From Microbacterium sp. Root553 (GTDB lineage Bacteria > Actinomycetota > Actinomycetes > Actinomycetales > Microbacteriaceae), in NCBI RefSeq assembly GCF_001426995.1, contig NZ_LMFY01000001.1, positions 818,709-882,708 on the forward strand: 64,000 nucleotides of DNA, read 5' to 3'. The first letter of the stretch is position 1. The number at the start of each line of letters is the position of its first letter. Below, piece after piece: positions 8,380-16,080 of the stretch. The notes under the pieces were generated by a model. The model did no database searches. It worked only from the letters and a program-made list of their open reading frames with translations, and was not told where the DNA came from. Made by a program: the position numbers and the translations under genes.

Positions 8380-8456
8380 GAGACTGCCTTTCGTTTGCGT
8401 AGTCACTCCGTTTTTCTTAGCGACTCGCGTTAACGTAGCACAGGTAGGATGGTCGC
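8380..8456. promoter_or_regulatory. divergent promoter region, azoreductase and HxlR regulator
   Basis: This 77-base gap is AT-richer than its surroundings. TAGGAT at 8445-8450 resembles a -10 box only 6 bases before the regulator ATG, which would give a leaderless or nearly leaderless transcript. GTTAAC near 8429-8434 is a short palindrome. An operator for the HxlR protein is expected here, but I cannot define it. Confidence 0.35.
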
Positions 8457-8795
8457 ATGGCTGAGATCGACGAAGAGCGTCACGTGTGCGACGCCGCCGT
8501 CACCCTGGCCTTCAGCGTGCTCGGTAAACGCTGGAACGGCATGATCGTCTCCTCGCTCGGCGGCGGCCCGTCGACCTTCGTCTCACTGCGTCGCGGAGTC
8601 GCCGGCATCAGCGACACCGTGCTCTCCGACCGCCTCGCGGAGCTCGCCGATGCCGGCCTCGTCTCCCGCGCCGTCGACCCCGGACCGCCCGTCGCGGTCT
8701 CGTACGCCCTCACCGACAGCGGGCGCGGGCTGCTGCCGATCCTCGATCAGCTCGGCACCTGGGCGTCGGAGAACCTCGAGATCCGCGAGCGATGA
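8457..8795 (+). CDS. HxlR-family transcriptional regulator
   Basis: 112 residues, a single winged-helix domain. Cys10 near the N-terminus (ERHVCDAAVTLAFSVLGKRW) and the KRW motif are typical of HxlR/YodB-like repressors, where the N-terminal cysteine often senses quinones, diamide or aldehydes. The recognition region is SDTVLSDRLAELADAGLV. It is divergent from the azoreductase and probably represses it. The stop overlaps the start of a small membrane protein gene, so that protein may be co-regulated. Confidence 0.9.
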   Translation: MAEIDEERHVCDAAVTLAFSVLGKRWNGMIVSSLGGGPSTFVSLRRGVAGISDTVLSDRLAELADAGLVSRAVDPGPPVAVSYALTDSGRGLLPILDQLGTWASENLEIRER

Positions 8796-9289
8796 CCGCC
8801 CCTCAGGCACGACGACCGCGCCGCGCCTGGTGGATCCTGCTGGCTATCGGCGCGCTGGTCCTCCTCGGCGCTGCCGCGCTCGCGTTCAGCCCCGGTCTGC
8901 GCCTCGCGCCGCCCGTCGCCTTCGGCGAGGAACTCACGGTCGACCTCAGCGAAGGCGATCATGCGATCTACGTGACCCCGTCGGACCGGTGGAGCGACAT
9001 CGAGTGCACCGGCACGTTCCCCGGCGGCGGCGAGCTGATGCTGAGGCCGGACATGCTGCAGCAGGCGATCGCGGTCCCCGAGGCCTGGGATGCGCAGGGC
9101 AGCTTCTCGCTGGGCGTCGCCTCCCCCGGCACGATCACGTGCGACGGCCCGGTCGCCGACGGGCAGTTCACCGTCGGACCGGTGGTGTCGTTCTTCACGG
9201 TCGTCGGCGCGGTACTGCTGGCCATCCCCGGCATCCTCCTGGTGATCGCCGGCGCAGTCGTGGCGGTCGTGCAGGCGCGGCGCCCGTAG
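8792..9289 (+). CDS. hypothetical protein with two membrane helices
   Basis: 165 residues. A helix near residues 12-32 and another near 130-155 bracket an extracellular segment of about 95 residues with two cysteines (SDIECTG and TITCDGP) that could form a disulfide. A short basic tail ends the protein. I do not recognise a named family. The start overlaps the HxlR stop by four bases, so it is transcribed with that regulator. Codon use is normal. Confidence 0.7.
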   Translation: MTAPQARRPRRAWWILLAIGALVLLGAAALAFSPGLRLAPPVAFGEELTVDLSEGDHAIYVTPSDRWSDIECTGTFPGGGELMLRPDMLQQAIAVPEAWDAQGSFSLGVASPGTITCDGPVADGQFTVGPVVSFFTVVGAVLLAIPGILLVIAGAVVAVVQARRP

Positions 9290-9311
9290 GTGGCCCGCGC
9301 CGAACGTTCAC

Positions 9312-9382
9312 TTGGCTGACCGATTCCCGCCCGGCCGACCGATGCGACCCGTTCAGTCGGCCATCCGGGGATTCGTCAGCCA
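9312..9382. terminator. long imperfect palindrome downstream of the HxlR operon
   Basis: The arms at 9312-9339 and 9355-9382 match over most of their length: TGGCTGAC...GGCCGAC against GTCGGCC...GTCAGCCA, with a small central mismatch block. The loop is 15 bases. It lies between converging genes and shares the GGCTGAC/GTCAGCC ends with the hairpin at 7641-7701, which suggests a common element type. Confidence 0.5.
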
Positions 9383-9436
9383 GACGGCCGCGCTCAGACG
9401 GCCGCGCTCACGCCGCCGCCCTCACGCCGCCGCGCT
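9381..9436. repeat. four tandem 14-base repeats abutting the SDR stop codon
   Basis: CAGACGGCCGCGCT occurs twice in a row (9381-9394, 9395-9408), followed by two variants, CACGCCGCCGCCCT and CACGCCGCCGCGCT (9409-9436). The last unit overlaps the stop codon of the SDR gene read on the minus strand. It is probably slippage-generated sequence. Confidence 0.7.
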
Positions 9437-10953
9437 CACCAGGGGCTGGGCTCGTAGTCCTTCAGGAAGACGCCGTGGATGTCGTCGCCCGCCTCGCCGC
9501 GCACGATCGGGTCGTACACGCGAGCCGCTCCGTCGACGAGGTCGAGCGGGGCGTGGAAGCCCTCCTCGGCGAGGCGCACCTTCGTGTAGTGCGGCCGCTC
9601 GTCGGTGATCCAGCCGGTGTCGACGGCGGTCATCAGGATGCCGTCGGTCTCGAGCATCTCGCCGGCGCTCGTGCGCGTGAGCATGTTCAGGGCGGCCTTG
9701 GCCATGTTCGTGTGCGGATGCCCCGGGCCCTTGTACCGGCGCGAGAACTGGCCCTCCATGGCCGAGACGTTCACCACGTACTTGCGATGCGCCGACGACG
9801 CGGCCATCGATGCCCGCAGCCGGCTGATGAGCAGGAACGGCGCCGTCGTGTTCGCGAGCTGCACCTCGAGCATCTCGAGGGGATCGACCTGATCGATCGA
9901 CTGCACCCAGCTGTTCGTGCGGTTGACGTCGGGCACGAGCCCGCCGGCATCGATCGCGGTGCCGTCGGCGTGCTTCTCGAGCGACGACGACCCCGGGGCC
10001 ATGGCCAGCCGGGCGAGGTCTTCGGCGGTCAGCGCCTGGCCGCCCTGCTCGGCGACGGTTCCGCCGAGGGCTGCGACCGACAGCAGCGGGTGCGCATCGA
10101 CGGACGCCTGCAGCGCCTGCGGATGCGGGTCGACGGTGTGACCGAAGGTCTCCATCTCGGGCAGCGGTCCGTCGGGAAGCGGCTGCAGCTCGGCATCCGC
10201 CAGCAGCGAGTACGAGCCGGGCGAGCGGCGCACGGTCTGCGCGGCGTTGTTGATCAGGATGTCGAGGGGCCCCTGCGCGGCGACGGAGTCGGCGAGCCCG
10301 ATGACCTGGGCGGGGTCGCGCAGGTCGATGCCGACCACGCGCAGCCGGTGCAGCCAGTCGGCCGAGTCGGGCAGCGCCGAGAACCGCCGCACGGCGTCGC
10401 GCGGGAAGCGCGTGGTGATCGTCGTATGCGCGCCGTCGCGCAGCAGCCGCAGCGCGATGTGCATGCCGATCTTGGCGCGCCCGCCGGTGAGCAGTGCCCG
10501 CTTGCCGGTGAGGTCGGTGCGCGCGTTGCGCTTGCCGTGGCTGAAGCGCGCGCAGTCGGGGCAGAGCTGGTGGTAGAACGCGTCGACCACCGTGTACGGC
10601 TGCTTGCAGATGTAGCAGTTGCGGGGCTTGAGCAGCTCGCCCGCGATCGGGGCGTCGACGACGCTGGTCGCCAGGTCATGGCCGCGGGTCTCGTCGTCGA
10701 TGCGGTCGGGCGCACCGGTGGCGGTGCGGGCGACGACGGCCTTGTCGGCCTCGGCGATCGCATCGCGGATCTCCTTGCGGCGTACACGCTTGACGGCCTT
10801 GAACATCGCGGCGGTCGCGTGGCGCACGGCGACGAAGTCCGGATGCTCGTCGTCGATCGCGTGAAGCTCCGAGAGAACCCGCAACGTGGTGGCGAGGTCT
10901 TCGGGGTCGATGCCGGCACCCAGGTCGGAGGTGGCGTCGGGTGCGTCGGTCAT
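9436..10953 (-). CDS. SDR-family oxidoreductase with N-terminal zinc-ribbon
   Basis: 505 residues, about twice the size of a simple SDR. Residues 1-110 are helical and acidic/basic rich. A zinc-ribbon follows: C-x2-C-x14-C-x2-C with cysteines at 113, 116, 131 and 134. The Rossmann domain begins at KRALLTGGRAKIG, with LINNAAQ, and the catalytic serine and YKGPGHPHTNMAKAAL region (Y-x-K replaced by a longer loop). It ends in GVFLKDYEPSPW. This extended SDR architecture recurs in bacteria and some eukaryotes, but I know no defined substrate. It is a single gene with its own promoter upstream of 10953. Confidence 0.82.
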   Translation of the reverse strand: MTDAPDATSDLGAGIDPEDLATTLRVLSELHAIDDEHPDFVAVRHATAAMFKAVKRVRRKEIRDAIAEADKAVVARTATGAPDRIDDETRGHDLATSVVDAPIAGELLKPRNCYICKQPYTVVDAFYHQLCPDCARFSHGKRNARTDLTGKRALLTGGRAKIGMHIALRLLRDGAHTTITTRFPRDAVRRFSALPDSADWLHRLRVVGIDLRDPAQVIGLADSVAAQGPLDILINNAAQTVRRSPGSYSLLADAELQPLPDGPLPEMETFGHTVDPHPQALQASVDAHPLLSVAALGGTVAEQGGQALTAEDLARLAMAPGSSSLEKHADGTAIDAGGLVPDVNRTNSWVQSIDQVDPLEMLEVQLANTTAPFLLISRLRASMAASSAHRKYVVNVSAMEGQFSRRYKGPGHPHTNMAKAALNMLTRTSAGEMLETDGILMTAVDTGWITDERPHYTKVRLAEEGFHAPLDLVDGAARVYDPIVRGEAGDDIHGVFLKDYEPSPW

Positions 10954-11017
10954 TGTGCTGATTTTACGCGAGATCCCGGGGTGCGTTCCTGGGAGCCCGG
11001 GGCGGCTCGGCCGGTCG

Positions 11018-11119
11018 CCGTTCAGGACTCAGCATGGATGCGCAGGCTCGTCGGCCGACACTGCGGAAAAGCGGGGTCGACGAGCCCGGACCTGCCCGGT
11101 CGTGCTGAGTCCTGAACGG
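11018..11119. repeat. 102-base imperfect palindrome in a divergent gap
   Basis: The outer arms CCGTTCAGGACTCAGCA (11018-11034) and TGCTGAGTCCTGAACGG (11103-11119) are perfect 17-base inverted repeats. Inside them GCAGG pairs with CCTGC, and GGCTCGTCG (11045-11053) pairs with CGACGAGCC (11078-11086). The whole folds into one long stem-loop. It lies between divergent genes (SDR start 10953, protease start 11294), so a terminator role is unlikely. The remainder of the 340-base gap, to 11293, holds the protease promoter but no gene I can support. Confidence 0.7.
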
Positions 11120-11293
11120 GGCGCTGCCGGGACTGTGCGGCCGTGGCGTGCGGTGAACGGCGCCTGCGACGGCCGGATGCCGGGAATGCGGCCGCCGCAG
11201 GCGCATTCGACCTGCCGGCGCACGCGCGAGTCGACTTCGCGGAAGGCCCGGGATGCCCGGGCGAACGTCGGTTCCCCGGCGTAGGGTCTGACC

Positions 11294-12358
11294 ATGAGCA
11301 GCCACATCGCATGCCCCGGAGTCGTCCCGTCCTACCTGCTCGCGCGTCTGGCCGAGTCGGGCCGCTACCCGCGAGCGGCCGCCGCCGCCCGTCAGACCCT
11401 GACCGCGGGCAGACCCCCGTTCCGCGCCCGCATCGATCTGTCGATCGACGAGAACGGCGACCTGGTCGCCGAGCTCTCCGACGCCCCGAACCGCACGATC
11501 AGCGATGCCGGCAACACGCATACTCTCCCCGGCGCGATCGTGCGCGGCGAAGACGACGAACCGGTCGCCGATGCCTCCGTCAACGAGGCGTTCGACGGGC
11601 TCGGGGCCACGTTCGAGATGCTGCTCTCGGCCTTCGGCCGCAACTCCCTGAACGACGCCGGAGCTCCGCTCGACGCCACCGTGCATTACGGCGTCGACTA
11701 CGACAACGCCTTCTGGGACGGCGAGCGCATGGTCTTCGGCGACGGAGACGGCGAGGTGTTCGTGGGTTTCACGGCCTCGACCACGGTCATCGGGCACGAG
11801 CTCGCGCACGGCGTCGTGCAGTACACCGCGAACCTCGAGTACCAGGGCCAGCCCGGCGCGCTGAACGAGTCGATCGCCGACGTCTTCGGCGCTCTCACCG
11901 AGCAGTTCCTCCTCGAGCAGAGCGCGGCGGAGGCCACGTGGCTCATCGGCGCAGAGATCTTCACCGATGCGGTCGAGGGCAGCGCTCTGCGTTCGATGAT
12001 CCAGCCGGGCACCGCCTACGACGACGACGAGCTCGGCAAGGATCCGCAGCCGGATCACATGAGCGGGTTCGTGCGCACGACCGAAGACAACGGAGGGGTG
12101 CACATCAACTCCGGCATCCCGAACCGCGCCTTCGCCCTGTTCGCGATCGACCTCGGCGGCAATGCCTGGGAGACGGCGGGCACCGTCTGGTACCGAGCGC
12201 TCACCGGCGGTCTCTCGAGCACCGCGAACTTCGCGGATTTCGCCGATGCGACGGTGGCCGCGGCATCCGCCATCGACGACGCCACGGGTGCAGCCGCTCG
12301 ACGCGCGTGGACGACCGTGGGAGTCTATGCAGATGAGCGAGTCCCCTCCACCGACTGA
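11294..12358 (+). CDS. M4-family metallopeptidase, protealysin-like
   Basis: 354 residues. The zinc motif HELAH (His168, Glu169, His172) and the third ligand in NESIAD (Glu192) are those of thermolysin-family proteases. The catalytic histidine region is VHINSGIPNRAF. There is no signal peptide. The first ~50 residues (CPGVVPSYLLARLAESG) match the short propeptide of protealysin-type enzymes rather than the long propeptide of thermolysin. Such proteases are made with a small precursor and can act inside the cell. The next gene encodes an emfourin-like inhibitor and overlaps the end of this gene by 26 bases. Confidence 0.92.
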   Translation: MSSHIACPGVVPSYLLARLAESGRYPRAAAAARQTLTAGRPPFRARIDLSIDENGDLVAELSDAPNRTISDAGNTHTLPGAIVRGEDDEPVADASVNEAFDGLGATFEMLLSAFGRNSLNDAGAPLDATVHYGVDYDNAFWDGERMVFGDGDGEVFVGFTASTTVIGHELAHGVVQYTANLEYQGQPGALNESIADVFGALTEQFLLEQSAAEATWLIGAEIFTDAVEGSALRSMIQPGTAYDDDELGKDPQPDHMSGFVRTTEDNGGVHINSGIPNRAFALFAIDLGGNAWETAGTVWYRALTGGLSSTANFADFADATVAAASAIDDATGAAARRAWTTVGVYADERVPSTD

Positions 12359-12644
12359 TGCGCAGGTCGTGGTCGCGGTCGTGCGCACGGGTGGCATCGC
12401 CGGCATCCGGCGGCAGTGGCGGGTCCAGCCCGATCCTCCCGACAGCCACGACTGGATCGCGATGATCGAGAGCTGTCCGTGGGATGCCGACGACGATGCC
12501 GCGTCGGGAGCTGACCGCTTCGTCTGGCTGATCCGCGCGCGCACGCCCTCAGACGAGTACGAGCGCGAACGCGAGCTGTCCGACTCGCAGCTCGACGGCC
12601 CCTGGCGAGCGCTCGTCGACGCCGTGCGCGCGGCATCCGACTGA
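12333..12644 (+). CDS. emfourin-like inhibitor of the adjacent M4 protease
   Basis: 103 residues. The N-terminal beta-strand motif VVVAVVRTGGIAGIRRQW matches the conserved RxGG(F/I)AG pattern of emfourin, the protealysin inhibitor first described in Serratia and usually encoded beside M4 protease genes. A WIAMIESCPW strand and an acidic second half follow. ATG 12333 is chosen over 12327 because GGGAG sits about 10 bases upstream. It overlaps the protease gene, consistent with coupled synthesis that keeps the enzyme inactive until released. The function is assigned by family and position. Confidence 0.82.
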   Translation: MSESPPPTDAQVVVAVVRTGGIAGIRRQWRVQPDPPDSHDWIAMIESCPWDADDDAASGADRFVWLIRARTPSDEYERERELSDSQLDGPWRALVDAVRAASD

Positions 12645-12716
12645 GCCCTCGGCGCGCGCGTCGACAGATGCGACCCGCGGCGACGACGCATCATGGAACG
12701 ACACGAAAGGGACCCC

Positions 12717-13055
12717 ATGCCGACGACCGAAGAGGCCACACGTCTGCTGCAGCTCTCACGCGACGCGTTCGACCGGGGCGATGCCCTGCTGCACCTGCAG
12801 ACCGAGGTCAGCCGCCTCACCGGCCAGCCGTCGTCGTGGGGCTCCGCCGAGAACGACTTCGTGAGCGACGAGCACGTCGGCTACTTCCTCAGCGAAGTGG
12901 AACGCATCGGCTGGCGTCTCGAGCACACCGCCTACACCTTCGTGGAGTCGGGCGCGACGACCTCGGCACGCATGCTGAGCACCGGCACCGGTGTCGTCAA
13001 TCACGGCCACGTCGCGGGGTACTTCACCTTCCGCCGCATCACCCCCTCCGCCTGA
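12717..13055 (+). CDS. hypothetical protein
   Basis: 112 residues starting at ATG 12717, with AAAGGG 6-12 bases upstream; an upstream in-frame ATG at 12693 lacks a site. The protein is soluble, helical in the first half (EEATRLLQLSRDAF) and mixed in the second (GWRLEHTAYTFVESG, VAGYFTFRR). I recognise no family. It may be a separate unit downstream of the protease-inhibitor pair, 72 bases away. Confidence 0.68.
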   Translation: MPTTEEATRLLQLSRDAFDRGDALLHLQTEVSRLTGQPSSWGSAENDFVSDEHVGYFLSEVERIGWRLEHTAYTFVESGATTSARMLSTGTGVVNHGHVAGYFTFRRITPSA

Positions 13056-13114
13056 ACCGAGCAATCCGACGTGAATCGCCGCATCGCGCCGCGGCACGGG
13101 TCAGAATGGGGCAC

Positions 13115-13363
13115 ATGGGACTTTTCCAGCAACGACCCGAAGAGCAGGAGAACGAGTGGGTTCTGCCCTCGGAGCCCCTCGAGCGTCCGGAATCCGAGGT
13201 GCTCGACGCGGCTCCGACCGTCGATCCCCTGTCGATCGGTCTGGGCCTGGGACCCGGCGCCTCCGTGAGCTCCGTCGCCTTCCCCGTGGCACCGCCCGCA
13301 GCGGAGGCATCATCGATCGAGAACCGCGAGCCGGAGCCCGAACCCGACTCCGACGAGGACTGA
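13115..13363 (+). CDS. small acidic hypothetical protein
   Basis: 82 residues from ATG 13115 (a second in-frame ATG at 13106 adds three residues). It is rich in Glu, Pro and Ser and ends in an acidic tail (EPEPEPDSDED), so it is probably disordered. No family is recognised. It converges on the MscS gene with a 34-base gap containing a short direct repeat of GGACTGACTCCG. It may be a real small gene because codon use is normal and a GGGG site precedes the start, but support is modest. Confidence 0.5.
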   Translation: MGLFQQRPEEQENEWVLPSEPLERPESEVLDAAPTVDPLSIGLGLGPGASVSSVAFPVAPPAAEASSIENREPEPEPDSDED

Positions 13364-13397
13364 CTCCGAGGACTGACTCCGCGGCCCGCGCGTCGAG

Positions 13398-14453
13398 TCA
13401 GTCGGCGTCGCGCGCAGCGCCCATATCGACGCGCGTGCGAGGCAGCGCCTCGGGATGCTCGCGCTGCAGCCAGCCGATCATCTTCTCCCGCACCTCGCAG
13501 CGCAGTGACCACTGGTCACCCGAGTCCTTGGCCGACATCACCAGACGCACGGTGACGACACCGCCCTGCGCGTCGGTCACCACCGCGTCGAGCGAACGGC
13601 CGTCCCAGGCCGACGACGCCTCGACGACGCGCGCGAACTCGGCACGCAGTTCATCCATGGGCACCCGCCAGTCGAGATCCAGGTACACGGTGCCGAGGAT
13701 CTTGTCGGATCTCCGCGTCCAGGTCTCGATCGGCGTCGTCGTGAAGTAGCTGCACGGCACGACGAGCCGCCGCTCATCCCAGATGTAGACGACGACGTAC
13801 GAGAGGTTGATCTCGCCGATCCGTCCCCACTCCCCCTGGATGACCACGACGTCGCCGACCTTGATGGCATCGGTGAAGGCGACCTGCACGCCGGCGATCA
13901 GGTTGCCGAGGATCGACTGCGCGGCAAGGCCCGCGATGATGCTGACGATACCGGCGGACGCGAGCAGGCTCGTGCCGACCGCGCGCATCTCGGGGAACGT
14001 GAACAGCACCGCGCCCAGTGCGAGAACGGCGATCGTGACGAGCACGAGGCGATGGATGACGAGCAGCTGCGTGCGGCGACGACGCGCCTCGGGTCCGACG
14101 AGCGCGCTCTCCTCACGGTCGATGAGCCTCTCGAAGCCGAACGAGGCCGAGGCGGCGACGAGCCAGGACCCGGTGACGATCGTGGCGATCAGGAAGAGCC
14201 TCGAGACGGCCGGCCACCAGTCCTGCGCTGCGGGCTCGGTGACGGACAGGGCGATCCAGACCGCCGACACCGCCGCCGTCACGATCATCGCGTTGCGTAT
14301 CCGTCGGGCGAGATCACGCACCCACGGCACGCGACGACCGATCAGGCCGGCGACCAGCGCCAGCACCACGAGCGCGGCCGCGGCGACGACGATCGCGACG
14401 CCGAGGGCCGCCGTCGTGCCGATCCAGGAATCCCAGGTGAAGTCGGAAGGCAT
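13398..14453 (-). CDS. mechanosensitive ion channel, MscS family
   Basis: 351 residues. Four hydrophobic helices lie in the first ~190 residues. The pore-lining third helix of MscS is seen as ASAGIVSIIAGLAAQSILGNLIAG, followed by the beta domain (IKVGDVVVIQGEWGRIGEI) and the mixed C-terminal domain. It releases solutes across the cytoplasmic membrane on osmotic downshift. The length is slightly above E. coli MscS (286). It stands alone, converging on the small acidic protein and divergent from RNase HI. Confidence 0.92.
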   Translation of the reverse strand: MPSDFTWDSWIGTTAALGVAIVVAAAALVVLALVAGLIGRRVPWVRDLARRIRNAMIVTAAVSAVWIALSVTEPAAQDWWPAVSRLFLIATIVTGSWLVAASASFGFERLIDREESALVGPEARRRRTQLLVIHRLVLVTIAVLALGAVLFTFPEMRAVGTSLLASAGIVSIIAGLAAQSILGNLIAGVQVAFTDAIKVGDVVVIQGEWGRIGEINLSYVVVYIWDERRLVVPCSYFTTTPIETWTRRSDKILGTVYLDLDWRVPMDELRAEFARVVEASSAWDGRSLDAVVTDAQGGVVTVRLVMSAKDSGDQWSLRCEVREKMIGWLQREHPEALPRTRVDMGAARDAD

Positions 14454-14534
14454 CCGACCACACTATGCCGCGGCCCCGCAGCCCACGAAAAGAGCGCGAC
14501 GGGCGGTGTCGCCCGTCGCGGCTACGGTGGAGGG

Positions 14535-15272
14535 ATGACGATCACCGCCGCCGCAGACGGCTCCGCCCTGGGCAATCCCGGCCCCAACGGCTGGGCCTGG
14601 TACATCGACGACGACAACTGGGCGGCGGGCGGGTCCCCGCACGGCACGAACAACCAGGGCGAGCTGCGGGCCGTGCTCGAACTGCTGCAGGCCACGGCCG
14701 GCATCTCCGAGAAGCTGGTGATCGAGTGCGACAGCCGCTACGTGATCGATTCGGTGACCAAGTGGATGCCGGGGTGGAAGCGCAAGGGCTGGCGCAAGTC
14801 CGACGGCGGTCCGGTGCTCAACCGCGACCTGCTCGAGGGCATCGACGAGGCGATCCGCGGACGCGATGTCGAGTTCTCCTGGGTCAAGGGCCACGCCGGT
14901 CACCCGCTCAACGAAGCGGCCGACGAGCGCGCGAATGCCGCCGCCAAGGCCTACCAGGCGAAGCAGGAGCCGCGCCGCGGACCGGGCTTCACGATGGCGA
15001 CGCATGCCGGCGCGGCCGCGGCGGCATCCGCTCCGATCGCGGCCGCCGCGACCCGCGACGCCGATGCCCCTGCGGCGTCGCCGACCGTGACGACGACGAT
15101 CGCCGAGCCGCTCTGGGCCGAGACATCCGATCTGCTCGACAGTCTGTACGCCCCCGTCGACGATCCGATCGAGGTGCGGCTGGCGCTCTCGAGCGACGAG
15201 CATGCCCGCCTGCGCGACCGCGCCGAGGCGCAGGGCATCTCACTCGAAGAGGCACTCCGCCGCCTGATCTGA
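14535..15272 (+). CDS. rnhA: ribonuclease HI with C-terminal extension
   Basis: 245 residues. The RNase H fold occupies 1-145 with the four acidic catalytic residues visible in AAADGS, NNQGEL, ECDSRY and EAADERAN, plus the substrate-handle WMPGWKRKGWRKSDGGPV. It cleaves RNA in RNA-DNA hybrids. An Ala/Pro-rich linker (150-200) leads to a C-terminal ~45-residue segment (EVRLALSSDEHARLRDRAEAQG...LEEALRRLI) that resembles a ribbon-helix-helix or dimerisation element. Standard RNase HI is about 155 residues, so the tail is an addition. ATG 14535 follows GGAGGG closely. Confidence 0.9.
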   Translation: MTITAAADGSALGNPGPNGWAWYIDDDNWAAGGSPHGTNNQGELRAVLELLQATAGISEKLVIECDSRYVIDSVTKWMPGWKRKGWRKSDGGPVLNRDLLEGIDEAIRGRDVEFSWVKGHAGHPLNEAADERANAAAKAYQAKQEPRRGPGFTMATHAGAAAAASAPIAAAATRDADAPAASPTVTTTIAEPLWAETSDLLDSLYAPVDDPIEVRLALSSDEHARLRDRAEAQGISLEEALRRLI

Positions 15273-15315
15273 CGTTCTCGATGCTGCGCTGAGACGCGCC
15301 GCGTACACTCGCACC

Positions 15316-15735
15316 ATGTCGAAGAAGAATGTCGCACGCACGGTCGGTCGGATCTTCCTCGGTTCCTTCCTCGTCTTCGCCGGCGTCTCGCATCTGACCT
15401 TCGCGCGGGACGAGTTCCAGGCGCAGGTGCCCGACTGGGTGCCGCTGGATCCCGACGTGACCGTTCTCGCCTCCGGCGTCGTGGAAGTCGGGCTCGGCGC
15501 GGCTCTGCTCGTCGCGCGCAAGCGCCGAGGGCTGGTCGGAGTCATCACGGCACTGTTCTTCCTCGCCGTCTTCCCCGGCAACATCGCCCAGTGGGTGGAG
15601 CACCGCGACGCCTTCGGGCTCGACACCGACACCAAGCGCTTCGTGCGCCTGTTCTTCCAGCCGGTGCTGATCGCCCTCGCCCTGTGGTCGACGCGGCGCC
15701 CACGCGCTCGGGGCGGCGATCGATCCGCTCCCTGA
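15316..15735 (+). CDS. DoxX-like membrane protein
   Basis: 139 residues with four predicted membrane helices (near 10-28, 50-68, 75-93 and 112-128). The N-terminal R-IFLGSFLVFAGVSHLTF and the central VLASGVVEVGLGAALL fit the DoxX/DoxD superfamily, whose members are small inner-membrane proteins of mostly unknown activity. The gene stands alone and ends before a strong hairpin. Confidence 0.78.
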   Translation: MSKKNVARTVGRIFLGSFLVFAGVSHLTFARDEFQAQVPDWVPLDPDVTVLASGVVEVGLGAALLVARKRRGLVGVITALFFLAVFPGNIAQWVEHRDAFGLDTDTKRFVRLFFQPVLIALALWSTRRPRARGGDRSAP

Positions 15736-15775
15736 CCGCGGAGCAGCGCGTCGGCGAGAGCCGCGCATCAGCGAC

Positions 15776-15818
15776 ACGGAAGACCGGTCGGTTCCCGAGG
15801 AACCGACCGGTCTTCCGT
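15776..15818. terminator. perfect 20-bp hairpin downstream of the DoxX gene
   Basis: The arms 15776-15795 and 15799-15818 pair perfectly (ACGGAAGACC... with ...GGTCTTCCGT) around a 3-base CGA loop. It follows the DoxX stop by 40 bases. There is no clear U-tract, as is common in high-GC actinobacteria. The right arm shares 16 identical bases with the hairpin at 23514-23557. Confidence 0.8.
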
Positions 15819-16080
15819 CGTTGTGGGCGGAGGACCGCGAGCATCCGCCCGCGAGGAGGGTCGTGGGCGTGTCGGCCGCGATACAGGTGAAAACAAGGGT
15901 GAATCAGGGCACCCGAACTATGGATCCGCTGAGAACCGGCCGCCCCGACATGTAACTTGCAGAAAACTCGCCACCGTCGCGTGGGGGTATTTCGTCGCAG
16001 TTCTCACACGGTCTCTTCACCCCGTGTGAATGGGAGAACCCACGTGTGAGCACCTGGGTGAGCAAAGGAAACCGATCACC
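15819..16080 (+). promoter_or_regulatory. long leader/promoter region of the giant surface protein gene
   Basis: A 262-base non-coding stretch, locally AT-richer (15885-16010). TCACACGG at 16004-16011 and CCGTGTGA at 16022-16029 form a hairpin in the probable 5' untranslated region, and AAAGGA about 10 bases before ATG 16081 is the ribosome site. An open frame from ATG 16030 exists, but the signal peptide begins properly at 16081. No promoter boxes can be set with confidence. Confidence 0.45.

Noticed and set aside
8650..11115. Long plus-strand open frame over the SDR gene
   Set aside because: It is the shadow of the minus-strand SDR; the product has no recognisable domain, whereas the SDR has clear motifs.
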